This document shows, piece after piece, positions 53,392 to 64,000 of a stretch of DNA of 64,000 nucleotides. The notes beneath the pieces are model-generated. The model had not been told where the DNA came from, made no database searches, and worked only from the letters and a program-made list of their open reading frames with translations. The position numbers were made by a program, and so were the translations under genes. Each line of letters begins with the position of its first letter. Position 1 is the stretch's first letter. Origin of the DNA: Opeltia flavorubescens (Eukaryota > Ascomycota > Lecanoromycetes > Teloschistales > Teloschistaceae); the NCBI GenBank assembly GCA_000442125.1, contig KE546976.1, positions 1,426,001 through 1,490,000 of the forward strand. Reading direction: 5' to 3'.

Positions 53392-56300
53392 GGTTGAGTG
53401 TGGATAGAGGGTGGTGCAGGAGTCAGAGGCGTTGTTACTGCAAGCGATCCGGTGCAACGGTAGCCACTACGTTCTTTCGTCGTTGAGTCAGTTCAAAGAG
53501 GACATGTAGTCGTAGATATAGTAACAGCCCCATGTACTAGCTGTGAGTGTATGGAGTTTGGTTGGATGGTCAAGATTGAACTTGAGTTGGGTGCTGCATG
53601 ATGGGCGACCATGCACCAAGTAGAATAATGGGAAGTTTTAGGCGAGATGCCGAATTATCTGGAAGGATTAGGCGAAATCTTTTTCTCCCTCCTAATGTTA
53701 GTGATCTGCTTTCGCAATTTGCAAGAATCGACCTCAATATCTGGGACTTCCTTCTCATGCTCACTCAACCACATACCTTCCGTCAATTCACCCTCATCGC
53801 TGCCGCACTTTCCATTGGAATTTCGACAGCGAGCCAAAATCAAGATCTCGATCCAATCATACAATCGACGATCTCAATGTCCGCAACTTCCTTCTCTTGC
53901 TCGATCAACCACCCACCTGCCGCAAATTCACCTCATCGACGACGCACCTTCCACCGGAGTTAGGAATTAGCGGGCCTTATTTTTTTTTTTTTTTTTACCT
54001 CCGGTATATAGGCATCGCGTCGTTCACGGAGGGTGGGTGGGTGTGGAGGCGGCGGGGTGGTGGTGGAACCAATTTTTGAAATGAGCATACTGGTGCACGC
54101 AGTGCACTGATTGTTGATTGAAGTAGTGCATCTTGTAGCTATTGATGGGTAGAATACTTAGATCAAATGTATCCTGCTTGGACTGTGCATTGAAGTGCCT
54201 TTGTCGTCTGTAACGCAGGTGAACAGCCCATGAGTAGTTGAAGTCTCCAACGCACCAACACCCAACCCACGCTCCACTGCTTGACATAGCTGACGAGACA
54301 AACATTCACATGATAGACTGAATAGACGATATACTGGTGAGGAATGACATGCTGGAGTGGTGAATTCGAAGCGGTGAGCTCTTTGTTTACAGACGGCACC
54401 CAGAGGCGTCCACCACCGGAAACGACACCACCAAACATGACAACAACTGGCGAAGGACAACTCCTACATGAACAGAGTATTCCGAGTAGATCATGTTCTC
54501 ATCTTTGGTTAACGTATCTACTGACGGCAGCCACTTACACTCAACAGTATACTCACCAGGTCACTCGACAACGCACCACAATACGACAATCTCGTTGAGA
54601 ACACACCGTATAGCACATACCTACTACGGCCCTCGACTTTGGAATGACATTTGTACAGAAGAACATCATATCTACGACCTACCAAACTCGAAACCACACC
54701 GTCCGCTGCATCTGAACCTACCTTCACCAACAACCAGCCATCCGGGTGCTCCATCAACATTGCGACAACCTCAAATCTTCAATTCAAGAGTGGAAAAGGT
54801 CTTTGGAAGGACATGAGGCACTAAATGAGACAAGAGAGGGACAGCCGGGGTGATAGAGGAAAAGATACCGGCCAAAAGTCTGGATTGCTCCACTGCCCTT
54901 ACGGGTCCTAAGCTCACCATTGAACAGTCTGCACCGAATGTCTTGCGTTAGTCCTAACAAACACTCAACTTGCTACCGAGCTTAACTCCGATCACTGCCT
55001 ACATCAAAGACGCCAATGGGAAGAAGGGGTCACATCTCGATATTGGGGGCTATATGAGAATGGTGTTTATACTATCATCGTCACAGTCACGCATTACCAG
55101 TACCTGTCTCTGGTAGATTTCGGGTTACCGCTCCAACATCCATCTCCTTCCCGTATGTATCTCGAACAAGGAAGCCTTACCCGCAAGGACTGGATGCCAA
55201 CCAACCGACAATCTCGTCTCGGCGTGTGCCAAATGTATCAGCATAGGAAGTGCAATGGGCACAATAAGAGGTGACAGAAGTCAAGGAAATTCACTGTCGC
55301 AACAATGGCATGCACAAAAACAATGAAGCTTGACGAATAAGAGGTGGAACAAGTACAAGGCGGTTGGATGAACCCGAACCAAAGATATCTTTCAACCAAG
55401 CAGAAACAGCAAGAGGCCGAAGTCACATACCATGATAGACACGGACAACACATCTTCCTCCCTAGCCAAACCAAGCATTCACGCCCCGGCCATGCGAACA
55501 ACCTACGGAATCAAGACGCGATTGATGGATTCAGATAAGAGGGAGATGAATGTTGCGACAACCAGAATGGCAAGATAAGCCAAGTGCGCATAGCGAATGA
55601 ATGAAGGTAGGGTGCTCATTCTGTCATGTCGCGATGGTGAAGATGGACCGTCTACGGTGGATCCAAATGCAAATCGCAGTCGACGGATTGAAGGATTCAG
55701 CTGGTGGCTAACCGGTCTCCCAGCCAATATTAACGCCACCATCGCTTAGCTTGAAAATTCAAAAACGCGACTTTACGCGGAACACTTGCGGCGTCGCGTG
55801 GACACAATTGTTGTCGAAAGAGGCTCTCGGAGTCCCGATGGGGCTTGTGCGATGAGCTGTTGAATATCTAGGGACTGAGGACAAATTGCCGGATATGTCG
55901 CATAGCAGTTTGCTAAGTCTTACGCTTTCAAATCAGAGGGGACCAGGTGCAAATGAAACAACGTCCGTTTGACTCACCAGTGCATACTGGATGCACCAAC
56001 CTATGTCGAGTGGATGCAAAAATCGAATATGGACAGAGTGGTTGAACTGCATCTGAGGCTTCAAGCGTTTACTGTGTAAAGTAAGTAAATGTTTGTCCTC
56101 GAGCAGAAGCTTCGACCTGCAGCATCTGCGTTCACTTCCTCAGACCCCTGGCGGGGTCTTTCGTGTCGTTCTCTTGATGCTTTGGTCTGCGCTTCTGCTC
56201 TCGGTAGAAAAGTGATTGAACTCAATCTAGATAAGTTATTCCAACGTTTGTTTCTATCTCCTAGCTGTATCCTGTTGAAACAAAGTCTACTCGACTTATG

Positions 56301-56880
56301 TGAATACCATTCAGGGAATTTTGCAAAGTTTGCAAAGTGGCGTACGAAAGATGAATGACGCGGTATACTCGACGACTTATATCAGTCAGTTCCAACAACC
56401 CCATCGCTCGTATAAGGTCAGCTTCGGTAAAGGCTGCCTATTAAAGGAGAGGAGGCTGATAAAGGGATTCCGTGTTTGTCTTGAAGCAGAAGTTTCAAAC
56501 TTCGCCAACTGAGTTCGCTCTCTCCGAGCGTGGAGAGCCATTCGTACCCCATAATTGTTGCCTCGGCCACCGCTTCTGCTCATGACGATTCCTTGTTGGT
56601 AGAATAGATCTGAAATTTATGGTAGCTATGGCATTTCAAGCAAGACCCTTTTTCTGATTGTTGAACTCGTTCCATCGATGTCTTCCGTTGACCCTGCTGT
56701 ACCATGTTATATCGCTGAAGATGTAACAGCGTCTCGGGTCTAGAAATTTCCAGGTATGCAAGCTTCTTACAAACTCAATCTGGGTTCCGTGTTGGTAAGC
56801 GTATGCCTCCGGCGGCCCTCCCGGGGGGGTCTTCCCAGACGGGGTGTCTTTTCTACTGATATACTCGGTTTCGATGCTCG
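53392..56880. other. Gene-poor region, left part
   Basis: No intact gene recognised. It contains a 139-bp duplication and dispersed repeat (53733-54045), scattered short frames, and at 56140-56160 a perfect hairpin GACCCC-TGGC-GGGGTC. A minus-strand frame near 54160-54310 contains Gly-Asp-Phe-Asn, which occurs in LINE endonucleases, but it is too short and shifted to call. Confidence 0.5.
53733..54045. repeat. Duplicated dispersed repeat, copies 2a and 2b
   Basis: The block TTCCTTCTC-TGCTC-ATCAACCA with following TTCACC and CTTTCCATTGG/CTTCCACCGG occurs at about 53749 and again at 53888, 139 bp apart. The second copy continues into GGAGTTAGGAATTA, GCGGGCCTTA, a run of T and TATAGGC...CACGGAGGG, as in copy 1 at 4230-4400. 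Confidence 0.6.
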
Positions 56881-57540
56881 GCCTAACCTAGACGTAATTG
56901 TCAGTCCTAGCCTAACCATAACGACTTTTGTTTCGCCTGCGGCGACTCCTGCCGGAGGGGCCCGCCCTAACATTCCAAGCAATTTTCAGTTAATGACCTG
57001 GCTTCGAACGCGTTCTAAAAGTGTTTCACAGCTAACTCTAACACTAACTCTAACTCCTAACCACTTCGCCTACGGCGACTCCTGCCGGAGGGGCCTTTCC
57101 TAAACCTCAATGTGCTCAATTGCCTAACCTAGCCTAACCCAGGCGTATTTCCTAATCCCAGCTTCGAACGCGTCTGAAAGTGTTCCACCTAACTCTAACC
57201 TAACTCTAACACCTAACCGTTTCGCCTGCGGCGACCCCTGCCGGGGAGGCCTTCCTAACCCTCTCATATACTCAATCTACCATCCTAGCCTAACCCGAGG
57301 CGTTTATCTTAATCCTGGCTTCTTAACGAGTTCTGGAAAGTGTTTCACATGCTAACTCTAACCTAACTCTAACCCCTAACCAATCGCCTTCGGCGAGTCC
57401 TGCCGGACGGGCCTTTCCTAACCCTCGAGTAGGTTCAATTGCCTAACCTAGCCTAACCCAGGCGCAATTTGAATACCTAGCCTAATTAAAACGACTTTGT
57501 TTCGCCTTCGGCGACTCCTGCCGGAGGGGCCTACTCTAAT
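56881..57540. repeat. Hairpin array interleaved with telomere-like sequence
   Basis: Five GC hairpins of the form CGCCTNCGGCG followed by CCTGCCGG and GGGGCC or GGCC start at 56935, 57067, 57223, 57385 and 57503 (steps of 132, 156, 162 and 118 bp). Between them are blocks rich in CCTAACC, CTAGCC and CTAACTCTAAC, which resemble degenerate telomeric repeats of the CCCTAA type, plus a conserved GCTTCGAACGCGT-TGAAAGTGTT segment. Units are clearly related but diverged. The array ends at about 57535. Confidence 0.8.
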
Positions 57541-58559
57541 AGTGGAGGAGAATGCGGTCTTAATTCTTAAGTAAAGGGGGGCGTGAGGTGAGCACTTTGA
57601 CCGAGCTGGAGTCAATTAGACCGTATGATTGGAAGGATAAGGAGATCTGGTCTTGATGCTGTTTATCGTTTGGGGCGATACGCAAGGCAACCATCGTTGA
57701 TTCCAGATCTCAATGCTCCAGCTGGTATGTAATCTCCACCGCTCGTCGGGGTATTGATATCATGCCTTCGCTATCAAGACTTCCTTTTTATCGCACTGTG
57801 TCGATGTCAGCTCTACGTTGGATTATAAGTGTAAACATTCTCACCCCAGCTATGGACAGCCAGATATTGTACGGCCGCGGGCAGTCCTGTTTTGGATCTG
57901 GACTGGGTTATTCTATCCACCTCCTAATACTTTTGCGCCTTGCCTGATGCTATTAAGGAAGGTGTGATAATTCAGATGGACGTTGTCTGTATATGGCTCA
58001 TGGAATACGTTGTTGGAACTTTAAGCCAAACCGAACTCAAAATATCGTATCAGGGTCCATCTGAGGTAGCCGAAGTTTCTCCGACTCCGCAATCTCTCCT
58101 TTGCTTCAAGTCATATTATTCCATTTCGACAGGCAATTTCCTTCGCTCCCAGGGTTTTTCAGGTGACCTGTGACTTTTGCTGTTTGGCACGATGCTCGGG
58201 ATAGAACGGATCGCCAGTTTGCAAAGTCGATTTTGTCCGATAACGCACAGTCGATGATTCGATGAATAGCGTAAACGATAGCGATAATATATTCGTTACG
58301 ATAATTATAGCTTGTGCAAGGTTGTACTGAGGAGCGCTATCCCCTCTGGTCTATATTTGACCGGGTTAATCGAAACTTAGCTTTCCCTATCACTGCTGCC
58401 CTCGTCGACATTTATATTTGAGATTTCGATGAAAATCGTACCGCAGCGTGCCTCGTCACTATCTATATATGGAGACTTTGGTCCTCTTCTGCGATTGGGA
58501 TTATTTTAGTNTAGATCAGCTAGTGTATCAAGCGCTGGAAATACCTCCAGGTCCCCTTA
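57541..58559. other. Unrecognised degenerate DNA
   Basis: Short frames on the plus strand only (57762-57947, 57940-58173), with no motif I know. An ambiguous base lies at 58511. No clear repeats. Confidence 0.45.
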
Positions 58560-59530
58560 CCTAACGAGAGCAACTTTCCGAGAACGCTACCCCGGAATGG
58601 GTGACTGGAAACAATTGGACCTCTATCATAAACTCTTATTGCTTACATCGACCGAGAGACCGACAACGCTGGTGCTTAAAATGCGCCTATTGATTTATCT
58701 TCGGATAACAGCAACGATGGAAACCCTCCAAATCTTCAAAACCAGCAGCCCCAATAACAGCAACAACGACAGCAGGCTGGTTCGACTCATCCCCCAAATA
58801 TCTCGATTGAACTGGAAGATGATGTCTCTGATATCAACGCTGGTGGAGCCAATACTTCCATTGATCTATCAAGTAAAAGCAGCAGCGACGTCAGAGATCT
58901 CAATCCTCCCATCGACCAAAAGCTTATTTATAATCTCTTGGGGGAGAACATCAATTGACGGATGCGTATGCGTCTTCCTAAATAATCGCAATACCACCAC
59001 GAACAGTATCGCTGCGACCACAAAACTCTCATTAAACTTGAAGAGCGTACGGGAGAGCTAGGGGAGCTCTAAGACCCTCGGAGGTTGAGAAGCACCAGCT
59101 TGAATACTCTGCTGGATAGCGCCGCCAAGCTTAGAGTGTACAACAAGCCAGCGACAAAGAGGGAAGGAAAGGAAAGTGTAGAAGTCTAATAAGGAGATGG
59201 AGAGTTGAAAGCCGAAGTAGTCCTATCAGAACCGAAAGCTTGATGAGGACAAGGGCAATCGAAAGGTAAAATATAGCGAAACAGATCACTAAGTACAAGA
59301 CAGGGCTTAAAATGATCCACTAATGAGATCCACATGGCCAGTGAGGAACAATGATATGTATCACGGAAAAAGGAAGAGCGCGCTACCAAAAGCAAAGCAA
59401 ATAATGCGCGAGTAAGAGAAAGGAAAGAGAAGAAAGTGGAAAAGCTGGAGAAGGAACTGGATACGGGAAGCGTATAGGAAGTTGATTATCATGACCAACG
59501 CGAGTCAATTGAGCTTGTGAGTGTTAGAAA
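58560..59530 (+). pseudogene. Decayed ORF with internal repeat and coiled-coil-like end
   Basis: Reading one frame through several stops gives two similar segments, IDLSSDNSNDG near 58690 and SDINAGGANTSIDLSSKSS near 58830, followed by a Lys/Glu-rich stretch from 59030 (LEERTGELGEL and beyond) in which stop codons accumulate. The pattern is that of a former protein with a repeated Asn/Ser/Asp segment and a coiled coil. Parent family not recognised. It is possibly a transposon gag-like or host gene remnant. Confidence 0.4.
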
Positions 59531-60019
59531 AAAGTAATGATAAACACCCCCATCCGCTACAGTCTACATGGATGCCCCTTGAGGAGATGCTTAGATTTTC
59601 GCGGAATATAGGAAGTGTTATTTAGGCAGACTTGTGCAGAAAAGGGGACTCTCGATACATTTCTTAAGGAGCCTTTGTGGAGACTGAACCCGTTGCAAAG
59701 GGGGGAGCACTGCGGTCTACCAGAGTCCATAAAGAAGAAGAAAAGTTCTCTGTACCGACAACTGTGTATGAAATATAGGTTTAATTAGGCAACCTAAATC
59801 AGATCAACAATTGATAATTTACTAACTGGAACCTCCTAATCAAAAATATAACGCTGTGCAGTCGAATACGGTCACAAGAGAATATGGTTTATCATTCAAC
59901 CATCGATAGAGTAGAATATGGGCATAACAATGCAAGCAGGAAGATGCATCAGACCAAAACTATAGAGATGTGATAATAAAGGTATAATATACGACATGGC
60001 TATCCGCTGTCCAGCCTCC
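59531..60019. other. AT-rich spacer
   Basis: No repeats or gene seen. Confidence 0.5.
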
Positions 60020-60409
60020 TCATCCCCCCCAACTCCTCAAATTTAACCAATCTTCCCACTCATACATCGGCTCGCCAGCCCCCGGGTTTTGTTGTAATAA
60101 CGGCTCGTCAGCTTCCTCTGCTGTGATCTTCCATGCAATCCCAGGTAGCCCCATCTTCGACACCTTGTTGCTTCTTAAGGTCGAGATCGTCAACGAAGTG
60201 GCTCTGGCAACGCTTGGGTTCTCTTGTAATAATGTCTCATTGGCTTCCACTGCTTTGATGCCCGGTGCAACGGCAGGCTTCACCTCTTTCGTAACGGGCG
60301 CGGTTTGAGGCTTCTTAAGATCGAGATTGACCACGATACGGGTCTCGAATTTGATGTTCCTCTTATAATCAACGTCGAAGTTGATCTTCTTGACAGGAGA
60401 GTCGGTCAT
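60020..60409 (-). CDS. Possible small protein, 129 aa
   Basis: An open frame starting MTDSPVKKINFDVDYKRNI. It contains an imperfect internal repeat: PGIKAVEANETLLQENPSVA and PGIAWKITAEEADEPLLQQN, both with Glu-Ala-(Asn/Asp)-Glu-x-LLQ-(Glu/Gln)-NP. The first 40 residues are Lys/Val-rich. There is no signal peptide or known domain. The frame is open in DNA where neighbouring frames are broken, and the start has an A-rich context, which slightly favours a real or recently lost gene. The flanking DNA has several decayed repeats, so it could equally be part of a mobile element. Confidence 0.35.
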   Translation of the reverse strand: MTDSPVKKINFDVDYKRNIKFETRIVVNLDLKKPQTAPVTKEVKPAVAPGIKAVEANETLLQENPSVARATSLTISTLRSNKVSKMGLPGIAWKITAEEADEPLLQQNPGAGEPMYEWEDWLNLRSWGG

Positions 60410-60719
60410 GTTCTTGATATGTGGTCGTTTATTCTAAGACCGTGCACAGCTGATGCGGCCTGGATTGAAAAACATTAGTCATGGCCGTACTAGAAGTAAA
60501 GCTAGCGACTTACCAACTCGAAGCATTGAATTGCTCTCCTATCACCGCGTTAACCTATTCAATGACAAGCTTGATTCCACTTTTGTCCCCAAGATGATAT
60601 GTCTGTTAGAGAACTGCCGTACGGAAAACTCTTCGTCTGCTGAAATCCTTTCAACACTCTCCGGTCTAGGGTCAGGTGCGACTGTCGATATTTCCCCCTT
60701 CAGCTTTCTGGTGTTCTCT

Positions 60720-61045
60720 TCTTGCTTGGTTGGAGGTCTGCGGACGTATTGATACTGTTTATATCAGTGACTGCGGCGGTCGCGACGACGAAGCTTGACC
60801 GACTCTCTGGTACGCTCGTCTTGCTTGGTGTGAGGTTTGCGGACGTAATGAAACGGTTGTAGTGGCGGCGACGCAGGTGGCGGTAGCGATAAGGAGTCTT
60901 TGGTTTTCTGATTGTCCCTTTTTACCTGAATGTAAGGTTTGTGGGCGCAGTGATACATGACCACTAATTTGACTCTTGCTCCCTCTTCGGCTCTCCGGTA
61001 CGCTCGTCTTGCCTAGTGAGATATTTGCGCGCGGAGTAATCACGT
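60720..61045. repeat. Degenerate tandem repeat of about 95-105 bp
   Basis: Four related segments begin near 60723, 60817, 60925 and 61010. On the plus strand each has a TTGCTTGGT/CCTAGTG-like block followed by GAGGTTTGCGGACGTAATGA or a variant of it. In the minus frame 60759-61043 they encode VSLRPQTLHSGKK and VSLRPQTSHQARRAYQR, so the unit was once coding or has stayed open by chance. Confidence 0.55.
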
Positions 61046-61611
61046 TGGTTCATGGGATCAAGGTGTCAAATATCTGATAGAGGGTGATCACGGGTCTCAC
61101 AAAAGTCACCATTACGAAATCTCCAAAATCATTGTCAACAGTCCGACGATTATCGTGACTGCCGTCCGATTTGTGAAATATCGGCGAATTATTCACTCGC
61201 GATGGTGATTTCCAATCGTTGTTCAGTGTTTTCACCGACTACCTTCCATTGGAATATCAAATTTTTGCCCTGTTTTTTCTTCTTTCTGTTTTTTTTCCCG
61301 CATATAGTAGACTCGCCCTGGTGCGAGATAAACAAGTTTCGTATCCTGACGTTCGCATATCATGGCAAGGTCCCTACCACCAACGAAGATGCATTGGCCG
61401 AGAACGTAGTCTTCAATCGAAACACACTGAGCAATCCCTGGGTATTCAGCAAACGCGAACAGTAGCGGGCTAGGATAGAGACCGAGGTGCATATATTTTG
61501 ACCTACCCGACTTCACTGATGTGACAAAGGATAGCTAGAGCGAGACGAGTAAGCTTTCTCTACCTTTGTCTGTTACTATGCCTAGCCCCTCTATCAATTA
61601 TACATCGTGTT
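61046..61611. other. Unrecognised DNA with a copy of a later repeat
   Basis: The stretch 61425-61490 matches the reverse complement of 62925-62985 (AGCAATCCCTGGGTA, then AACGC and AACAG blocks). No gene. Confidence 0.5.
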
Positions 61612-61680
61612 TGCGCCGTTCAGCGCTGACTTCTTTCGCCGAAAGCGACAGTATCTTACGTGAAGCGGTCGCACCTAGAG
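61612..61680 (-). repeat. GC-hairpin element, decayed copy E
   Basis: Read on the minus strand: CTAGGTGCGACCGCTTC, then AAGATACTGTCGC, TTTCGGCGAAAGA and GCGCTGAACGGCGC. The order equals that of copies A, B2, C2 and D, but the stems are broken by single changes (GCGG to ACGT, GCCTTCGGC to GCTTTCGGC). It is the only copy in this window on the minus strand and the only one in the gene-poor part. Confidence 0.82.
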
Positions 61681-62760
61681 AGATAAAGAGAACCATTTTA
61701 TCCAAGTTTTACTCCTCTATAGCTTTAATCAGATTTTCTTCCTCTAATCGAGTTCGTAGCTTGGAATATATAAATCCGGGATACATGTGGATTGGGATTA
61801 GGTTATTCCTTTTGGTAACCTAGTCAGTAAAGTAATGCATTTATAACATTATATATTGAAAAGTATTTCCACAGACATTTGTTTGAAATAATTCGACGGA
61901 ATGTTTTTTAGTACGTCGAGTGCCGAAGATTTACCCAATCCGCAATTCTAGCCCCTGAACCCTTTAACCCCTTGACCTTTTCTCCACTAAACTCTTATCG
62001 GCGCATATACCAACCAAACATTTACCTACCTCTGTTTCCAGATTTGATAGTAGATAATTAGCGATCACTAGGTAGATTACGGCATGTAAGTACAGTCAGG
62101 GAAACATACCAACAACAATCCATTCAGACAACTCGAATCAAAGGCTCAGCTGGTCTGGTAATCACATCATGGTCGAAGGAGACAGAGGGAATTGTCGGTT
62201 ATTGTCAGCGTTGCTACTTTTTGTTATTAATTACGGCTTCAAAACACTCTGATTTGATCGTCCTCCCGTCCAGCTTATCCTCCATGTCCATTGATGTGAA
62301 ATGATCCGTTGTCCCCGTTTATTCCAATGCGCACTTGATACGTATCCTCGATTTTCAGCGCGGTAACAACGTTTCACTTATATTGACCTCTATATCTGAC
62401 CAACCATTATATTATTCTAGTCTATTCCATCTCACTCCGCCTTCGATTGACTCTATTACTCTTGTCTCCACGCACAGTAATTGGGAAAAGTCTATCTATC
62501 TCCGTCTTATCCTCTTTGTATTCCAGTCTTTACAACGCTGTCCTTTTTAATAATGTCCCAGGGGTAGGTTTTGTCCGTAGTAGTCTTAGTGTCTGGATCT
62601 ATTTATACCCTTTTCCATCCTTCAACACATCCAGCTGTTATTGTCTGCCAGGCCCAACTCCCTCTCTTTCGTTGCCTTCTATTGACTTCAATACCATCTA
62701 TGGCCTCCGGTAAAAGTGATCTAATTTGGCTTTAATGATACTGCTTCCTGACTAGGGTAA
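61681..62760. other. AT-rich gene-poor DNA
   Basis: Two short plus frames (62335-62550, 62447-62713) lack recognisable features. No repeat identified. Confidence 0.45.
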
Positions 62761-63330
62761 TACTTCGCTATTACTGTTTATAATACGCTCGGTCTGCTTT
62801 CTATTTCGGCAATGTCTATTATCAACACCACTTGGCTCGTCTATCGTGCTTGAATTTCTCCATCGATGCTTTCTTTCTCCGTTCGCTTTCTCTTCTGGCT
62901 TCTCGTGCCCGCGCTAAACCTTCAGCTACTATCCTGGCGCGGTGCTGTTTGCGTTCGCTGACTACCCAGGGATTGCTATTGTACGTATATAAGGTGATGT
63001 GCCGCATGTTTCTGGGCCTGGAACTCTACGTATAACTCCTGCGTCATAAAGGCTGGGCTCCTGAGAGATACCGCATGTGTCTCTGGTAGGTATCGTGCTG
63101 CCACGGGAGTTCTAGTTTAATACCTTCGCGGCTACTGTTTATAATACGCTCGGTACGCCTTACGTTTCTACAATTTATCCCGGCAATATCTGCTATTAGT
63201 ATAGCTTGGCTTATCTATCGTGGTTCTATGTTTACACTTCTCCGTCGGTGCCTTCTCCCTCCGCTTACGTTCTCTCCTGGCTCCTCGTACACACGCCAAA
63301 CTCGGGCAGCTGTTCCAACCGTCTCTTTAG
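62761..63330. repeat. Diverged tandem duplication of about 360 bp
   Basis: Segment 62761-62930 (TACTGTTTATAATACGCTCG ... CTTGGCTCGTCTATCGTG ... CTTTCTTTCTCCGTTCGC) recurs at 63136-63300 with many substitutions. On the minus strand the first copy keeps a 61-codon frame rich in Arg, Lys and Glu (EGLARAREARRESERRKKAS), while the second copy is broken by stops. This looks like a remnant of a transposable-element protein end. Confidence 0.6.
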
Positions 63331-64000
63331 ATATCCTGACATCGACTTCACTAGAACAGCCACTTGTCGCTGAAGACTTTGCATTCTACTTGTGTATTGC
63401 TCTCGAGTAAGGAACTATGATCAATCCTCCATGCCTTCGGTGGATGGTGGATAGGGTATGAGAGACGAGGCAAGATGAACTGCTGGCAATATCTAATTGT
63501 CGACAAAGCGAAGATCAATCGAACAGCTATGGATGTAGAAAATAGGAATATACCTTATAGATTGATGGCTCTCTCGTCGCATCTTTATTCACCGTCTTTA
63601 TCGCTTGGTGGACGTCCCATACTCGTATAACGGGCGGTTGATAATTAGTTACGAATGGTACTCGTGGAGTGTATTGGCCACAGGTGATGGTCGTTGGAGC
63701 GGTAAGGTACAGAAGAAACTGGACACAGCGTAGTCGTTACGTCGGCTTCAGCTGTTGTTGTTCTCCACTTCAACTACAGCGACAAAGGGTAACCGAGATA
63801 TGAGAGGGGAAGGCGAGATGAGCTGTTGGTGAGGTACACTATAGTGAATGTCAGCCAGATGGTCACGGACACAAGAGATGGGTATTTGCCGTGTAGATTT
63901 ATGACGGAAATGCTCCGATATGGCCTGAATGTACACCTAAATTATCGCCTGGATTGCAAGAATTGCATATAGCTTATTAGGAATTCGTATATATACCTTT
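63331..64000. other. Window end, degenerate repeats
   Basis: Two similar segments about 338 bp apart (near 63451 and 63789, both with TATGAGAG and GATGA-CTG-TGG blocks) suggest continued duplication. No gene recognised. Confidence 0.45.

Noticed and set aside
54024-54460. Gly-Asp-Phe-Asn motif on the minus strand, as in LINE endonucleases
   Set aside because: Only four residues fit, a frameshift would be needed to extend it, and no reverse transcriptase is nearby.
1-64000. tRNA, rRNA, CRISPR array or virus-derived gene
   Set aside because: TTCGA-containing sites were examined by eye and none had a tRNA arm arrangement; no spaced identical repeats of CRISPR type and no viral protein motif were noticed. 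A covariance-model scan would be the decisive test for small RNAs.

Overview
The window is nuclear DNA of a filamentous ascomycete (Pezizomycotina). Genes are compact, introns are about 43-67 nt with GTANGT-type donors and CTAAC/CTGAC-like branch sites, and there are fungal housekeeping genes (ARB1, SEC72, RPT2, UBC1, CCL1), a NACHT-ankyrin NLR and many secreted proteins. The order below phylum level cannot be read from the sequence. Four ambiguous bases (1715, 23037, 36548, 58511) indicate a draft assembly. No tRNA, rRNA, CRISPR array or intact transposon was recognised. || Layout. 0.3-8 kb: a GH20 beta-hexosaminidase, a pirin, then a two-gene same-strand unit (unknown 152-aa protein and a trypsin-like protease without a signal peptide) behind a 41-bp-period repeat array. 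8-15 kb: a 1303-aa coiled-coil protein and the ribosome-biogenesis ABC-F ATPase ARB1. 15.7-20.7 kb: a divergent pair made of a NACHT-ankyrin NLR and a SesB-like alpha/beta hydrolase, which looks like a receptor/effector module of fungal regulated cell death. 21-30 kb: SEC72, RPT2, UBC1, a Dal5-type permease, a tiny predicted secreted peptide and cyclin CCL1. 30-46 kb: a 1132-aa AAA protein with an altered Walker B and a Trp/Lys repeat tail, a NIPA-type magnesium transporter, an F-box-like protein, a DHA1 drug/polyamine transporter, a promethin-like membrane protein, a coiled-coil protein and three secreted proteins. 46-53.4 kb: a T5orf172/DUF1766 protein, a secreted FAD/BBE oxidoreductase and two more secreted proteins. 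53.4-64 kb: gene-poor and repeat-rich, with decayed ORFs, degenerate tandem duplications and an array mixing GC hairpins with CCTAAC-like telomeric sequence; it looks subtelomeric or heterochromatic. || Recurrent non-coding structure. A family of strings of short GC-rich hairpins (stems CCGC/GCGG, TCGCC/GGCGA, GCGCC/GGCGC, GACGCC/GGCGTC with 3-4 nt loops) occurs at five places (2.7, 15.6, 29.7, 48.3 and, decayed, 61.6 kb). Three of the intact sites lie at gene 3' ends. A second hairpin class (CGCCTNCGGCG followed by CCTGCCGG) forms the 56.9-57.5 kb array and has a relative at 43.35 kb. || How genes may work together. The clearest functional unit is the NLR/hydrolase pair, which shares an N-[FL]-G-G-x-Q motif at the N-terminus of the receptor and the C-terminus of the hydrolase. 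The 6.3-7.6 kb pair may be a second unit. The remaining genes are individually recognisable housekeeping, transport or secretion genes without evident pathway linkage.
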